Below are positions 34,395 through 46,386 of a stretch of 64,000 nucleotides of DNA, piece after piece (the stretch's first letter is position 1; the number at the start of each line of letters is the position of its first letter). Made by a program: the position numbers and the translations under genes. Under the pieces are notes generated by a model. That model was not told where the DNA came from. It saw only the letters and a list, made by a program, of their open reading frames with translations, and ran no database searches. The stretch comes from Micropterus salmoides (lineage: Eukaryota > Chordata > Actinopteri > Centrarchiformes > Centrarchidae), in the NCBI RefSeq assembly GCF_014851395.1, contig NW_024041150.1, positions 51,227,850-51,291,849 of the forward strand, read 5' to 3'.

Positions 34395-34525
34395 CATAGG
34401 AAGAACAAGGGGGACAGGACTAAATGACCACAGACCCTGACATCTGTGGTTATGAAGTCTTTTGAGCACCTACTGTTGTCCCACCTCATATCCATCACAA
34501 ACCCTCTCCTCTCAACAAATTGTGG
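34395..34525 (+). mobile_element. LINE reverse-transcriptase fragment
   Basis: The plus strand encodes LNDHRP and, after a small deletion, LTSVVMKSFEHLLLSHLISI. This aligns with LTSVVMKSFERPVLSHLKSI of the LINE at 10.5 kb. It is a different, older insertion of the same family. Confidence 0.7.
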
Positions 34526-34568
34526 CATGTTTAGTTCAGCCGAGCTAAGATGACTGGAGGTTATCAGT

Positions 34569-34710
34569 GTTGGGAGTAATGCGTTACTAAAGTAACACAC
34601 AATTGCTGTAATTTTTTGCTTTTTGCTGTAACGCAGTAATATAACGCATTACTAGCTCTTGGGAATATTATACCCGTTACAATCTAAGTAACACGCTTCC
34701 ATCATATTTT
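34569..34710. repeat. Interspersed repeat end with TAACGCATTACT-type terminus
   Basis: 'cagtgttgggagtaatgcgt tactaaagtaac' and a second 'gtaatataacgcattact' are typical of an abundant fish repeat terminus. The element type is not certain. Confidence 0.45.
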
Positions 34711-35077
34711 AACCTGATATTAAGTGGGTTTTTTTTTTTTAATAATTCACTAACATTGAGAAACATTTCAGCACCAGAAAAACAAATTCATGAGTAAAAG
34801 AATAATGTTCATTGTTGCATGTATCAAATATATACTATATACTCATTTAACAATATGTACTTTGGTAGCTTTGATTGTCAGATTACAACATTAAAATGTA
34901 GTTTGTAACTCCAGTACACAACAATCACATAATGGTAAATAGAAATAAACCATATTCCACAGAGCAATGCAGAGGATGAGTTTGAGTTTTTAAGTCTTTC
35001 AGTCTGGGGGAAGAAGCTGCTCTGCCGTCAGGTGCTGCAACAGCAGATCTCTTCCCAGACGGTGTAGTATCCAATAC

Positions 35078-36973
35078 TTGTGCATTTGACTCATAATAGT
35101 TCAAAATAGCACTGTAGCAGCAAGACAGAAGGTCAGTGACCTTTGGGGAGGTGCTCTACGGGGAGAGCAGTGATTGGTGGTTATGTAGGGACTGAACCCT
35201 TCTATGGAATTTGACCTCTAACCCCTTGTTTTGTTACCTCAAAATAGTACTGTACCCGTATATGGGATTTGACCTTTTACTTTGCAGACTCAAACCCTTC
35301 TATGGTACCTAACAGATACCTAAACATACCCTTTATAAGTTATGTTTGATGTACAGAGAGACAGAGTGGACATCGGGCTGGGTCACCCTCCAAGCTGTTG
35401 CAGAGCTTGTAATTGATGCTAAACTCTTTGATTTAATAAACTGCCAGTGGTAGCCCTATTAAACTGTCCGAAGTAGCCTCTCATTAAATATCTACAAACT
35501 CGAGGTAGCACAAATTTAGGAAGGAAAATAATAAAGGAAAAAGGTGCAGTGGAAGCATGCTTGATAGATAGTGTGAAGGAATGTATTCTTGTTGACTGGA
35601 TATGGATGTTTATGAACAAGGGACAATAGGGAAGAACAGGCAGAAGGAGAGATGCATGACAATATCCAGAACCAAAACCCAGAAGGAGATATTGTCCATT
35701 CAGTGGACAATGTTGATGATCATGTGTACACTTCTGATGATGCCAGATATGACTCTGCAATTGATGGACAGGAAAGGAGATTTGGGGACATTGATTTTCA
35801 ATATGTCCCAGAAACAGCAGGGCCTATTTCAGTGGAATGTGAAAGTGCAGAGGTCACCAAGAGCATTAACCTCAAGAAAGTATGCGTTGCTGAATGATAT
35901 GAGAAGACTGGAGAGGGAAGGTTATTGCAGTCTTTATGTGAAGGAGAGAGAGAGCAAGAGAGGAACAGAGAGAAAAAAAAGAGGGATGAAAGAAGAGAGA
36001 GGGGAGGGAGGCATCCTACACAATATACACACAGATGTACAGACAGTAAAGGTGATGTTGCTATAGACTAAATGAAAAATGGTACAGATATTTATAGTAG
36101 TGTTAATGATAACAATCGTAATGTTAATGATAAATAACAATGATAACAATAAGACTAGCAACAATAGTCGTTGCAGCAGAGGGTGTTGAGCAGGAACACG
36201 GGGGCAGCAGGTGACCCGCAACCACAGATCCAGACTCCACAGCTCCAGAGCCAGAAACACCTGCAGGAAGTGATAGGAGGAGAGAGGAGAGGGACGAGAA
36301 AGCACAAGACTACCGGAAAGGGGAGAAGTTGTGTTAGTAACATGCAAAAATTTATTGAGATGGGTTGGAGATGTGATGCCTGGGGAGAACACTCAGATGC
36401 CTTTATGATGATGGAAAGATATCCATTTTAATTTCCATATATTGAGGTTTTAATTTTCATGTGTTATTTTGCAACAAGAGATACTGGTTGGTGTTTTCTT
36501 TTCTTCCAGAGTAAATGGGGATGTACAGATGGGGATTCAGATACTCAAACAAGGACAATATGAATGGACTCTGGACAAGGAAGGTGTGGAAATGTCTGGA
36601 TTGCATCAACACTGCACTGAAAGTCGACACTGCTGAGGAGCTGCAGTGGAATACTTTCCTGTGTCTGCTTTGATATAGATATGAATACATATTTGAATGA
36701 ATAATACTTAATTAACGATCATATTCCTTTTGTGTTAACTGTGTAAAGACTTATACTTTCAGTTATGGAGTTAATATATGGCGACCTCAGGTTTTTTCTT
36801 TTTCTTGATGCTTAGGGATATAGGGTCTAGCCAGGGAAAGGTCCGTTGGAGGGTCCGATGGGTTAACTAGCCTGAATTCGGACATTGTTTTGATTTTATT
36901 TCATTTCCTGAGGTTTTCACAAGTATTGGCTAAACCATATCTCTGCATTGACTGATAAAGATGTCATATATGT
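35078..36973 (+). mobile_element. Endogenous retrovirus, plus-strand copy, internally deleted and truncated
   Basis: It has an LTR (about 35,078-35,450, with TATAAG near 35,335 and AATAAA near 35,435), a gag remnant with an in-frame TAG (35,458-35,605), a piece of the integrase C-terminal extension (35,606-35,897), a scrap of the env end (36,345-36,400) and the viral 3' untranslated part to 36,973. There is no 3' LTR. Each piece matches the minus-strand provirus at 37,167-46,796. The gag remnant is joined almost directly to the integrase remnant, so most of gag and pol is gone. The stretch from 35,900 to 36,340 has no counterpart in the other copy. The two copies lie tail to tail. Confidence 0.8.
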
Positions 36974-37162
36974 CTCTCTCTCTCACTCTCTCTGTTCACA
37001 GACATGTGACTGTCAGGTCACATTAGACCAACATGTAAACATTTATAGGCCTAACACGTTTGTGTTGCTCTGTTGTACTCTGTGTTTTTAATACCTGCCG
37101 CTGCCACAGAGAAGAGATCCTCCCCAAATATTATTCCCAACTACCAGTATTTATTTATTAAG

Positions 37163-37166
37163 TGAG
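37163..37166. repeat. Target-site duplication TGAG (left side of provirus)
   Basis: TGAG directly precedes the LTR at 37,167 and directly follows the LTR ending at 46,796 (46,797-46,800). Four bases is the usual duplication for gamma- and epsilon-type retroviruses. Confidence 0.8.
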
Positions 37167-37554
37167 TGTGGTGTCTGAACAATAATGCTGCGATGATGTG
37201 TTGAGAAGAAATCCGCTTGACACTGTTCTTGATCATAAAATTTATTACATCAAGGAGTTCAGCATCAATTACAAGCTCTGCAGCAGCTTGGAGAGAGACC
37301 CAGCCCGATGGCCCTCTGTCTCTCTGTACATCAAACATAGCTTATATAGGACCTGTTTAGGTACCATAGAAGGGTTCAGTACTATTCTGAGGTAACAAAA
37401 CAAGGGTTCAGAGGTCAAATTCCATAGAACAGTTCAGTCCCTACATAACCATCAATCACTGCTCTCCCCTTAGGAGGTCACTGACCCTCTGTCCAGCTGC
37501 TACAGTGCTATTTTTAACTGTTATGCGTCAAATGCACATATATTATACACTACA
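37167..37554 (-). repeat. Proviral 3' LTR
   Basis: 388 bp starting TGTAGTG and ending CACCACA in viral orientation. It carries TATATAAG and an AATAAA-type signal at the same places as the 5' LTR. Confidence 0.88.
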
Positions 37555-37567
37555 TATTCCCCCCTGC
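37555..37567 (-). other. Polypurine tract
   Basis: The minus strand reads GCAGGGGGGAATA directly against the 3' LTR start. This is the expected site and composition for the plus-strand primer. Confidence 0.75.
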
Positions 37568-38024
37568 GAGACTTAATTGAGTCTCGAAAAACAAAAAGAG
37601 AACAATTTCTCCAACACATGATTCTTGCAGTATTATTTTTAACAATATATCAACTGTATGGAGTGTGAGAACGAAAAACCTGTCTGGCAGCCTTCATTCC
37701 AAAATCCCTCCAAGACAGTCTAGACAGGAAAATTTTCTCACGGCCCCTCTGCCTTAGGCGGCCATGCATGGTACTCCAGTTTAATTAATAAAAGACATCT
37801 TTATCAGTCTATGCAGGGATATGGTTTAGCCAATACATGTGAAAACCTCAGGAAAAGAAATAAAATCAAAACAATGTCCGAATTCAGGCTAGTCAACCCA
37901 TCGGACCCTCCAACAGACCTTTCCCTGCCTAGACCCTATATCGCTAAGCATCAAGAAAAAAAGAAAAAACCTGAGGTCCCCATATATTAACCCCATAACC
38001 GAAAATATAAGTCTTTACACAATT

Positions 38025-38553
38025 AACATGTGGTGTCCGAACAATAATGCTGCAATGATGTGTTGAGAAGAAATCCGCTTGACACTGTTCTTGATCATAA
38101 AAGTTTATTACATCAAGGAATTCAGCATCAATTACAAGCTCTGCAGCAGCTTGGAGAGTGACCCAGCCCGATGGCCACTCTGTCTCTCTATACATCAAAC
38201 ATCGCTTATATAGGATATGTTTAGGTATCTGCTAAATACCATAGAAGGGTCTGAGTCTGCACTCTAAAGCTCCAATCCATATAAGGGCACAGTGCTGTAG
38301 GATAAGTGTAAACATCTGTTAGACACCATAGAAGGGTTCAGTCCCTTCATAAACACTAATCACTACTCCCCCTAACACTGGGTCAGAGGTCAAATTCCAT
38401 AGGAGGGTTCACTCTTTACACACCCATCAATCATTACACCCCCTTAAGAGTTCACTGAGCCTCTGTCCAGAGTTCACTGAACCTCTGTTCAGCTACTAGA
38501 GTGTTATTTTAAACTGTAATGGTCAAATGCACATATGTTATACACCACAAACA
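38025..38553 (-). mobile_element. Nested solo LTR with target duplication AACA
   Basis: The LTR is 38,029-38,549 (521 bp), flanked by AACA at 38,025-38,028 and 38,550-38,553. It belongs to the same family as the proviral LTRs but has a longer U3 region. The other retroviral copy keeps the unoccupied site near 36,735-36,755 (gttaactgtgtaaagac side, read on the plus strand). It therefore inserted into the proviral 3' region and later lost its interior by LTR-LTR recombination. Confidence 0.85.
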
Positions 38554-38837
38554 CAAAAAGAATATGATTGTTAATTAAGTATTATTCATTCAAATATGTA
38601 TTCATATCTATATCAAAGCAGACACAGGAAAGTATTCCACTGCAGCTCCTCAGCAGTGTCGACTTTCAGTGCAGTGTTGATGCAATCCAGACGTTTCCAC
38701 ACCGTCCTTGTCCAGAGTCCATTCATATTGTCCTTGTTTGAGTATCTGAATCCCCATCTGTACATCCCCATTTACTCTGGAAGAAAAGAAAACACCAACC
38801 AGTCTCTTGTTGCAAATAACACATGAAAATTAAAACC

Positions 38838-40420
38838 TCAATGTATGAAAATACAAAGAGTGTTCTCCCCAGGCATCACCACTCCAACCCATCTCAATAT
38901 CATAGCTTTCCCAAAAGTCAATAGCACCGTACAAAAGCAAAACATCAAACACAGCGCTACAAAAGCTGCTACCAAAATCTGAACCACCACTGCTCCGACT
39001 GGTCCTAACTGATTTTGTAACCAAGTATTTGCTAACCATCCAGCTCCCTCAGATTGACCAAACGCATCCCTTATACTTTTTAATGGATCTATAACACTAG
39101 TGATATTATCAGAACTATCGGGGATCAAAGTATAACAACCGTCCCCCGTCAAGTTCATAGCCACACACAAACCTCCTTGTTTGGCTAAAATATAGTCGAG
39201 AGCCATGTCATGTTTCAACAATGTCAGTCTGTGACTTCTTTGAGTATTTGACAGAAGATTAAACCCTCTGTAGTTTCATTTGCAAAACCCTGCAAAGTAT
39301 AAGTAATATTATCAATGTGGTCTGCCAAAAATGTTACACCATACCATGGAAAAAGTCCAAGTCCCCACTTCTCACCTAGACTTATCCTCCAATGGTAGGA
39401 CTCAAGATTATGAAATTGTGCCATACTCCTTTTCACCCTATTTCCAGAACCAGGATCAGAATGAGCTATAGCAGGTGTTTCCCCTTTTTGGATTGTAAAC
39501 ACCTCATATGGAAGTTTTAGCATCGCCATGTAACAACATCCTATCCATCCATAAGGTAAGAATATATAGGCCTTATCACCACAAACCCACCAAATATCTT
39601 GAAAATTCACTATCGTCACATTGCCAGGCAAAAGCTGATCTCTTACCATCAGAGTCCTTCCCTTCTTACTAGATGGCACAACAAAAGTTACTTCATATGT
39701 GTTTTCACTAACCTTACGGTCATGCTTATCCAAAGACATCATATAATTATCACACTCTGATATTCCCATAAGCCTCCCTGGCTCCTCATACGTCTTATTT
39801 GAACAAAAACAGCTACTAGCCCTCACAGGTCTTACCTCCATTGCTTCAGGACTTGCTGTTAACTTATTTTCCTTCTGATCTAACAAATTCACATAGGGTA
39901 ATTCATTTATCCAAGAACAATTAACTCTAGGTCTAAACAACTGCGACGACCAAGACATCACTATATCTGTTGACGATTGTTGCTGATACGACAGCCATGA
40001 TAAAGCATAAGATTGACACATAACGGATAGAAGTTGGGCCATCGTCTCTAAAATTGAATCCCATGTGCCTGGTGCGGGGACTTTCAACAGACATGGACCA
40101 TCCAGTTTCTTAACTGATCTTACAAAATGAGTTAACTGCTGGAACCATAAATTCCTACCTGCCCAGCCATCTGTAATTTTCAAAACAGAAGAATCAAACC
40201 CATATGCCTTCCATGTAGCTTCCCTCTTCCGTAACAAGCGATATTGATCAGTCATATCTTCTAGTGTTTTATCAAAAAAGAACTCATTTTGTACATGTGG
40301 GATAATATTCTGAACGGTTTCAGATGAATCTTCATCATTCTCTTGCATACTTTGCTCCCCAGTCTGCATCTGTTTTTTTTTATAATTGTGGTATTTCTGG
40401 TTTATTAGTATAGTAATCAC
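38838..40420 (-). pseudogene. Retroviral env, broken by a frameshift
   Basis: The main part (40,420-39,224, 398 codons) covers the surface subunit, with an RVKR cleavage site near 39,430, and the start of the transmembrane subunit (WGLGLFPWYGV, then HIDNITYTLQG). A TGA at 39,226-39,224 ends this frame. The rest of the transmembrane subunit continues in another frame (about 39,230-38,838) with MALDYILAKQGGLC, a long hydrophobic membrane segment near 38,900-38,980 and a short tail. In the immunosuppressive-domain region the cysteines are C-x9-C instead of the usual CX6CC. The 398-codon frame opens with GTG; no upstream signal peptide was found. Not functional as it stands. Confidence 0.8.
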
Positions 40421-40637
40421 TCAAAATGGAAAGATTTGGTTTTCTTTTCCAGCAATTTTCACAAGTATCAGGGTTTTCACCACTGATAATGGTAAATCAT
40501 GGAAGTGGACAGCTTAATATTACATCATTTTAGCCAGGTTCATAATAACATTTTCATCACTTACCAGATAAGGCAAAGGCCTAATAGCACATAATAATAG
40601 ATAACTTCTGCATACTTAATTGTGCATTTGCTGATGA

Positions 40638-40643
40638 TTTTAT
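40638..40643 (-). terminator. Possible poly(A) signal of the BTLA-like gene
   Basis: AATAAA on the minus strand about 550 bp after the stop codon. It is the first such hexamer noticed downstream. Confidence 0.3.
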
Positions 40644-41194
40644 TGAGTGCAAACCGACGGAAATGCCTAGATAAAGTCTATGTGGTTCCCAACATTAGGG
40701 TCAGGACCCTCCTCTAGGGATCTTAAGACAAATCTGAAGGAGCCTCAAGATAATTGATTGTATAAGAAAGACAAATCTTCGCCTCCCCTCTTTGTATTTC
40801 TGTTAAGCGTTTATGTGAGTTAACTTTATCAGGCCAATCAATAATCCTCTTTCCTGTATGTTATTGCTAAGCGTGTGATCTCTGTAATGATAAGACCACA
40901 CGGTAAGACCACTACAAGACATGATCTCAGTAGTCAAACCATGTGTGGTTGAGAACAAGCGGGGCATTTGCTACCGCAAATGATGACAATGTTACAAATC
41001 TTTCAATGCCCTACACATTTAAACAAAACCACACAGGTGTGGTCTGCAGGCCAGGTACAGAGTTTCCGCCGGTGGAAATGAAAAACACTGAGGTCAGTAT
41101 GTTCGTCAGGAAACGTGAGATAAAACACCAGACTCGTCATTGATGTTTTCTCATAATGTCATTGCTCTTAAAATACTCAAATGGTCATCACACC

Positions 41195-43392
41195 CTAGAC
41201 TGCTGGTGGTTGATGACAGCATAGACTGCATGACGTTTGACTTTTATCTGCCACAGCAGGTTGGTTCCCATTGTTCATCAGGGGAGGTTGTGGTAGCGGT
41301 CTTCTTGCTGTACTTGGATAGTAAATGTCATCCAGAAAGGAGAAGTGGGTTTTCAAGACAGGAGAGAAAGGAGCATTCCCCTTGGGAAGGTCGGGTATTA
41401 CATGAGTGGATATTTCCTGTCCCTCTGCATGATTGAAAGTCAGGACTCGTTTCCAGCCATAAAAACTCAGGTGGATTATCAAAATGACGACCAGAAGAGT
41501 TATGTTAACACAGATGTAGAAGTAGGGCAGCCGGGACTCTTCCTCATCACCAGCAGCGCTTGGTAACTCATCAGCATTAATGTCAGACTTTTTAACCCCA
41601 TGGTGTAAGTCCGAAACTGAGATGTTGATGATGTGACTGACCGCCACATATTTCGATCCTTTTAAATAACATCTGTAGAGGCCGTCATCACAAATGGATA
41701 TCCGTTTGAAAATCAAAGATGAGATCATTTCATCCTGTATTATTTCTACATTCCCAGTTTCATTAATCTGTTCACATCTGTTTGTGTTGAGCAGTTTACA
41801 CCAAGCGACATCTAATGATTCTCCACAGTGTTTGACAGGACATTTGACTGTCAGTGGTTGTCGCGGGGCAGGTTTTAATGTCGTGCCTCTATGGACCATC
41901 AGTGTAACTTCACATGAAGGAAACGAGTCTAAAATGAAAATTGAAAATCAAATTTCAATCAAAACACACCTTAGTTTTGAATGAAAAATAATAACAGTAA
42001 TAATAATTCACAATAAAAATACCAGACAAGATAAATGTTTCTCTCAATACTAAATTCTGACAATTACATGCAAGAAATTACAGAAGCCCTAAGAGGCCAT
42101 ACATTCATACATTTTCTTTACCTGTGATAACGAGTTTAATGAATTTGTTTTTTCAAGATCCAGTTATTTATGTCATTGTCTCAAATTAACAAATGTTGTT
42201 TTCCCGAGGCACATTTTAGTTTTATGCTGGTAGTGGCCATTCATGGGAGCGTTTTCCTCACCTCATGTTTTTATTATCTGTGTGTGTGTGTGTGTGTATG
42301 GGGGGGCATTATTGCCATTGTCTTTGATTTTAAAGTGTAAAGCACTTTGTGTTACATCGCTTTTGTGTGAAACATGCTATACAAATAAAGATTGATTGAT
42401 TTATTGATTGATCATTTTCTTGAGATCTTGAGGTAACGAAAATTTGTTTTTCTGAAATAATGACATAATTTGCCAATATGTCGTGAAAACGAAACAGTAG
42501 TCTTTTACAGGGGTCGGTAACTGTTGGGTAACGGCATTGGGACAATTTTTTTAGTCAAATGATAATTTAAGACTGACATCTATCAACCTATGGATGCCTA
42601 TTTTAATTTCAAGCACCTTTGAAAAGTTCTTTCAAAAAGGCTTGCTTGACACACCTCTTAAATAGCCTTTGAGAAATATGAGATCAGATTTCCCTGAATG
42701 AGAAGCGCAGAAATTTCCTCTGCCTGGGGATGCTGGGCAAATGAAAATAAGTGTCTATAGGTTGGATGTGGATCAATCGGCAGGACACAAACACTCCAGC
42801 TCATGCTTTATTGTGAGCTTTCTCAAAACAAAGTTTAGATATCCCGACATCTTGAGAAAACAATCCCGTTATCACGGAAAAACAGAGTAAATAAAATATA
42901 TGAATGAATTGCCTCTTATGGCTTCTGAAAGAAATGAACATTTTCAGAAAATATTAGAACTATTACAAATACTGCTTGTTTGTTTTGGGGAAATATCAAT
43001 AACAATAATAATTTAATAGCAATAACATCACTACTACCCCTTGTTACAGTCATGTATCCAGGCCTTCTGAAACACAAAGTTGTTACCCCCTTATTCCCTT
43101 ACTGTTATATTTTCTTCTTGTACTAACATATAGGTACCAATATATATAGGTATTGTATTGATACCCCACATAGCCTTACCCCATCAGACTACGCACATAT
43201 ATTTTCTCTTGTCCAGTTAAAGACTCCAATCTATTCAAAATGTTCCCACATGCTTTGTTGAAAGTCATGTCACAAGATAAAAGAGTGTCATGGCCTACCT
43301 TGATCTCTTCCATCGATGCAGACAAATGTAAAACAGCAAAATATCAGCAGATAGGTGCGCAGCAGTCTATCCATTAGGCTTGACATGTTCAT
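41195..43392 (-). CDS. BTLA-like immunoglobulin receptor, two exons
   Basis: Inferred inhibitory receptor of lymphocytes at the cell surface. Exon 1 (43,392-43,299) encodes a 31-residue leader (LLRTYLLIFCCFTFVC core) and ends at a phase-1 donor (caag|gtaggc). Exon 2 (41,928-41,195) follows a good acceptor (cattttag) and completes the codon, giving 275 residues. Exon 2 holds one immunoglobulin domain with the six cysteines of BTLA in order (SCEV, VKCPVKHC, AWCK, NRC, YRC), DDGLYRC before the last strand, a short stalk, a membrane helix (YFYICVNITLLVVILIIHL) and a cytoplasmic tail of about 85 residues. The tail has IYYPS and a proline-rich RRPLPQPPL, but no canonical ITIM. The 1,370-bp intron separates leader from domain as in host immune genes. 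The frame is open and both splice sites are intact. The gene lies between the proviral integrase remnant and env, on the viral strand. A related fish immune receptor is the main alternative to BTLA. Confidence 0.8.
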
Positions 43393-43599
43393 TACCTGAG
43401 ACTTTACAGATGATCTAAAACTGTAGCTACTGCATGGGCACCTTTCACTCGTGACGAGCTCACCACTTCCTGACCTCCTACATATATTCAAAGACCCTCC
43501 TGCACGTGTGTGTGTTTTACATTGACAACCCACATGAAAAATGCAATCTATATTACTGGATCTTTGCATTTTAATTCTGTAATGCATGCTGTCTATTTA

Positions 43600-44923
43600 T
43601 GTGGATGTAGATCATCCTCAATATAAAGCGGAGACACAGTTAGTTTAGGTTATTAAGTGGGCTTGTCACTTCCTGTAAGGGGGCTGGGGTTCACCTTTGT
43701 GTATAGATTCACCATTTCAACCAACAACAATCCTAAAATGGTGTCAGTCTGCTTTCAAAGACAGACTGAGGCCTTATCATTCCCATGAGTGACAAAAAAA
43801 TCAGTTTTACCACAAAAAGTATTACCACTATAGACAGGCTGTTAGTGAACTTCTTACATAAGTTAGAGGCCACCTGAAGGTTCTCATCATCTTTATGAAA
43901 TAATAAGATGCCTGCTTCCTTCCCCTACCTAATTTGTGCAAATATCAGCAGCTCCTGTAGATGGAGAAAAAGGCAAAAGTCTGCCAAAGTGCACTCACAA
44001 GCGGTCACTGTGACTTGGATAAACATTTTCAACACAGGACTATTTCTTAAACAACTAAATATACTGTCCATGGCAATTACTTGTTTTCATCACAGTTGTA
44101 TTTGCTGCATCATCTTGTTTATTCTCAGTAGACATGTGTTGCGTTGATACTTTTTTTTACATCTTGCTTTTTTCAATGCAACCAGTAAATGGCAAAGGAT
44201 GATACTTAACTTTGTGTAAATCACCCAGACTGCTCCAACAGTGCCCTCCAGTGTATAATGCTCTATACTCCATGAGGTTCAGTCCTAACATCTCTTAGGA
44301 TTGCTACCTGGTCGATATCTTGACTCTTCCATTCAAATCTTATGTCATCTGAGATCACTGTCATTCAGTAAGATAATATGAATAAACATTTCATCATTGT
44401 GTCTTTATTTATTTATAGTAACAATGAGACAACAGTGCCATTATGAAGCCAAACAGGAAAAGACAACATTACCCGTTATCATTTGAATCAAGCATGCAGT
44501 GAATAAAAACATTCTTATATGCCACGAGTCTCTTGTGATCCTCTGAACTTTTTCAAGAAAAGCATTACAAAACAATGCTTTTATCATTTTTTACATTTTG
44601 ACACTAGAACATTGTTCTAAACCAATAGTTTGACCTAAGGGTAGAGTGCTTAACTGAATGAGATGAATTAGATATAGTCCTGGGTCGTGAAAAACCCAAG
44701 GTATACTTTTAAGGGTTAACTAATATATATTATTTGTTTAACTGGTACACAAATAAGTGCAAAAACAACACATTGTGGTTTTACTTCTTGGCTGAGCAAA
44801 ATACCTTCCTGGAGTCTCCACTGGTTTCCTGGCAACCTCACTGTGACAACAAGCAACTAAATCCCTAATAAAAGCCACAAGTGATTTTCACATCTCAGTT
44901 TTAGCCCAAATTAAACAAACAAG
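43600..44923. other. Non-viral sequence between the BTLA-like gene and the integrase remnant
   Basis: No gene or viral domain recognised. Host-like unique sequence. The plus-strand retroviral copy stops matching at 44,983/44,984, which marks one edge of the segment that carries the BTLA-like gene. Confidence 0.45.
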
Positions 44924-45405
44924 TCACAGCATGCCGTTTTGTCTAAGTGAAACACTGGCTTCTCCTGTAACAGAGGTGCAGCCCTTGGTGACCTCTGCGG
45001 TTTCACCTTCCACTGAAATAGGCTCTGCTGTTTCTGGGACATATTTAAAATCAATGTCCCCAAATCTCCTTTCCTCTCCATCAATTGCAGAGTCATATCT
45101 GGCATCATCAGAAGTGTACACATGATCATCAACATTGTCCACTGAATGGACAATATCTCCTTCTGGGTTTTGGTTCTGGATATTGTCATGCATCTCTCCT
45201 TCTGCCTGTTCTTCCCTATTGTCATCCAGCTCTCTTGAGCCTTCACCATCTTGGCTGTCCACCCGCGGCACCTCTTCACTAGGCGCTTTAACACAATGTG
45301 ATAAATGATACCACGTTGGAGACCCTCTAACCTGGACAGCTGTTCCAGTACTACGAACCACTTCAAATGGTCCCTCACGGCGTTGGAGTTTTCTCCCTTC
45401 TTTAT
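44924..45405 (-). pseudogene. Retroviral integrase C-terminal remnant with acidic extension
   Basis: The frame holds the GPF module of class I integrases (REGPFEVV, then TAVQV and PTWYHLSHC) followed by a long acidic tail of Asp- and Glu-rich sequence ending at 44,924. The catalytic core is missing upstream; AT-rich sequence with stops lies there. The first 120 or so codons of the tail match the plus-strand copy at 35,610-35,880; after EVTK the two differ. Confidence 0.7.
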
Positions 45406-45501
45406 TTATTTATTCATATATATTTTTCTTCCTTCCTTATATATTTATTCTATTTATTCATATATATTTCTTTAATCCTTGCCTTATCCTCTGCATAGCC
45501 T

Positions 45502-45790
45502 CACACACACAACCAAGACACAGCAGGGCAGCTCTCCACACACACACACACACACGGTAGCTATCCAGTCAACAACAATGCATTTCTTCACACTGTTTAT
45601 ACAGCATGCTTCCACTGCACCTTTTCCCTTTATTATTTTCCTTCCTAAATTTGTGCTACCTCGAGTTTGCAGATATTTAATGAGAGGCCACTTCGGACAT
45701 AGTTCGTCAACACATGTATCGAGAGGTAACTTAAAATTAAATTTTTCTTCTACAAGCTCCCAGTTCCTTTGAACGGACCCGAAAATTCAC
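45502..45790 (-). pseudogene. Retroviral gag (matrix-like) remnant
   Basis: A short open frame contains WELVEEKFNF and CPKWPLIKYLQTRG, resembling the start of a matrix protein. It has no start codon and a TGA just upstream, and it runs into a GT microsatellite and stops at 45,502. The plus-strand copy has TAG in place of the Trp of PKWP. Confidence 0.5.
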
Positions 45791-46323
45791 CTAGTGCCTT
45801 TCCAGGATTTGCGGCCCATCTAAGATCGCCTTTCAAGGGCTTTTTGTCCAGATCTGAGGCGTCCTAATCCTTATATTTTCCTTTTTCCTTAACCTTATAT
45901 TTTCTTCCTTATCCTTATTAATTTTATTCAAGCCAAATGACCCTGGCCAGGGTTGCACTCTCTCTCTTTTTCCCTTAATCCAATTTGACTATTCCTTAAA
46001 GCCTAGTTTCACGCGACAGTAGTTTCCATCCCACATGACTTACTGTTATAAGAATCTGAGGGCCCATATTCTTAATCTTTGCAAAGTTTGAAAGCTCACT
46101 TCCCGTTACTCCTAGGCTGTTCCTTTTTCTTCCTTTTATATCTATCTGTCTTCATTACATTCACACACACCCTTTTTGCGTTGTCCACAATGCAAACTAA
46201 ATTTAGAACGGAGTCTTCTCACACATCCACCCGCAAACATTCACACGGGATCGAACCGGTGTACCCTTTAGCACACACACTGACACACGAACTGACCAGC
46301 GCCCACAGTTTATGAGAAAACTC

Positions 46324-46326
46324 ACC
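46324..46326 (-). other. Probable viral major splice donor
   Basis: ATG|GTGAGT on the minus strand, 84 bp after the 5' LTR, is a consensus donor in the usual leader position for making spliced env RNA. Confidence 0.5.
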
Positions 46327-46386
46327 ATATACGCCAGCGTCTGGAGCGGGAATCAGCTCGATGGAGCCCCGTGATGGCACAACACG

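Noticed and set aside
35602..36066. 154-codon plus-strand frame
   Set aside because: It is an alternative frame of the retroviral integrase extension. The frame matching the other copy is a different one.
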